Shown: one piece after another, positions 5,182-5,396 of the stretch
Layout of the letters: every line of letters begins with the position of its first letter
Position numbering within the stretch: position 1 is the stretch's first letter
DNA from: Bacteroidota bacterium
GTDB taxonomy: Bacteria; Bacteroidota; Bacteroidia; Chitinophagales; Chitinophagaceae
Direction of reading: 5' to 3'
Length of the DNA: 5,396 nt
Assembly: GCA_023392185.1 (NCBI GenBank)
Contig: JAEVZP010000061.1
Span: 1 to 5,396, forward strand
Notes under the pieces: generated by a model
Told to the model about the DNA's origin: nothing
The model's database searches: none
The model's input: only the letters and a program-made list of their open reading frames with translations
Program-made: the position numbers and the translations under genes

Positions 5182-5396
5182 ACTAAAATATTTCCATAGC
5201 GGCGCGGCGTGCAGGGCCTGGATGATTTCGCCATTTAGAAGCAGCTGCTTTACTTCTTCAGGTGAAAAAAGATGAACAGTCATTTCCTCGCCGGGCTCGT
5301 ATTCGGGTTCTTGGATTTTCTCCACGCCGGTAGCCAGATACGTATGCGAGAGATTGGTGGTGATTGCCGGATTGGGACTCAGCGCCTCCCATTTTT
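5170..5396 (-). CDS. NUDIX hydrolase, C-terminal part only (start off-window)
   Basis: Reading the minus strand from the window edge gives 74 residues beginning KWEALSPNPAITTNLSHTYLA and ending at TAA (5172-5170). The pattern PNPA-x-x-TN-x-x-HT-x-LA, followed by an acidic EPEYEPGEE, V-H-L-F-S-PEEV and a helix with NGEIIQALHAAPLWKYF, matches the C-terminal half of NUDIX hydrolases resembling ADP-ribose pyrophosphatases. The catalytic Nudix box would lie upstream, outside the window, so activity and substrate cannot be judged; ADP-ribose or another nucleoside-diphosphate derivative is a guess from family resemblance. The final residues SVGR are encoded by AGT GTT GGA CGC, which contains one GTTGGA unit of the neighbouring repeat, so the repeat appears to have supplied this gene's 3' end. 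The gene lies on the same strand as dnaX, 236 bp upstream of it. Confidence 0.75.
   Translation of the reverse strand, partial: KWEALSPNPAITTNLSHTYLATGVEKIQEPEYEPGEEMTVHLFSPEEVKQLLLNGEIIQALHAAPLWKYFSVGR

Overview
The window looks like chromosomal housekeeping DNA from a Bacteroidota bacterium of moderate GC content, plausibly in the Saprospiria. The clues are the style of the TrmD, RimM and DnaX proteins, the absence of Shine-Dalgarno sequences in front of the start codons, and intergenic spacers full of short palindromes. The taxonomic call is an inference from sequence style; no search was run.

Layout: bases 2-1675 (+) hold the 3' part of a large helical-repeat (TPR-like) protein with an unrecognised C-terminal domain. 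It converges on a four-gene minus-strand block. In order of transcription, the block holds the C-terminus of a NUDIX hydrolase (5396-5170, cut by the window edge), dnaX (4933-3128), rimM (2998-2498) and trmD (2376-1690). RimM (30S maturation) and TrmD (m1G37 methylation of tRNA) form the familiar translation pair, but rpsP and rplS, which often flank them, are absent here. DnaX, the clamp-loader subunit of DNA polymerase III, sits directly upstream instead. No stretch over 300 bases lacks a gene; the longest spacer is 4934-5169.

The most interesting parts are not genes. (1) Inside dnaX, just after the conserved clamp-loader core, is a run of ten A on the coding strand, followed in the -1 frame by an immediate TAA and then by a potential stem-loop. 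This is the architecture expected for producing a short gamma form (382 aa) alongside full-length tau (601 aa) by slippage or frameshifting. (2) The spacer upstream of dnaX is a mosaic of TCCAAC/GTTGGA hexamers separated by tiny palindromes, arranged as an imperfect inverted repeat around an AT-rich centre, and one end of it runs into the last codons of the NUDIX gene. (3) The two spacers flanking rimM carry repeated TTCCGGAA palindromes. In the rimM-trmD spacer three copies are spaced exactly 29 bp apart; in the dnaX-rimM spacer two copies flank two further perfect palindromes. These repeats are the best candidates for undescribed regulatory or REP-like elements here.
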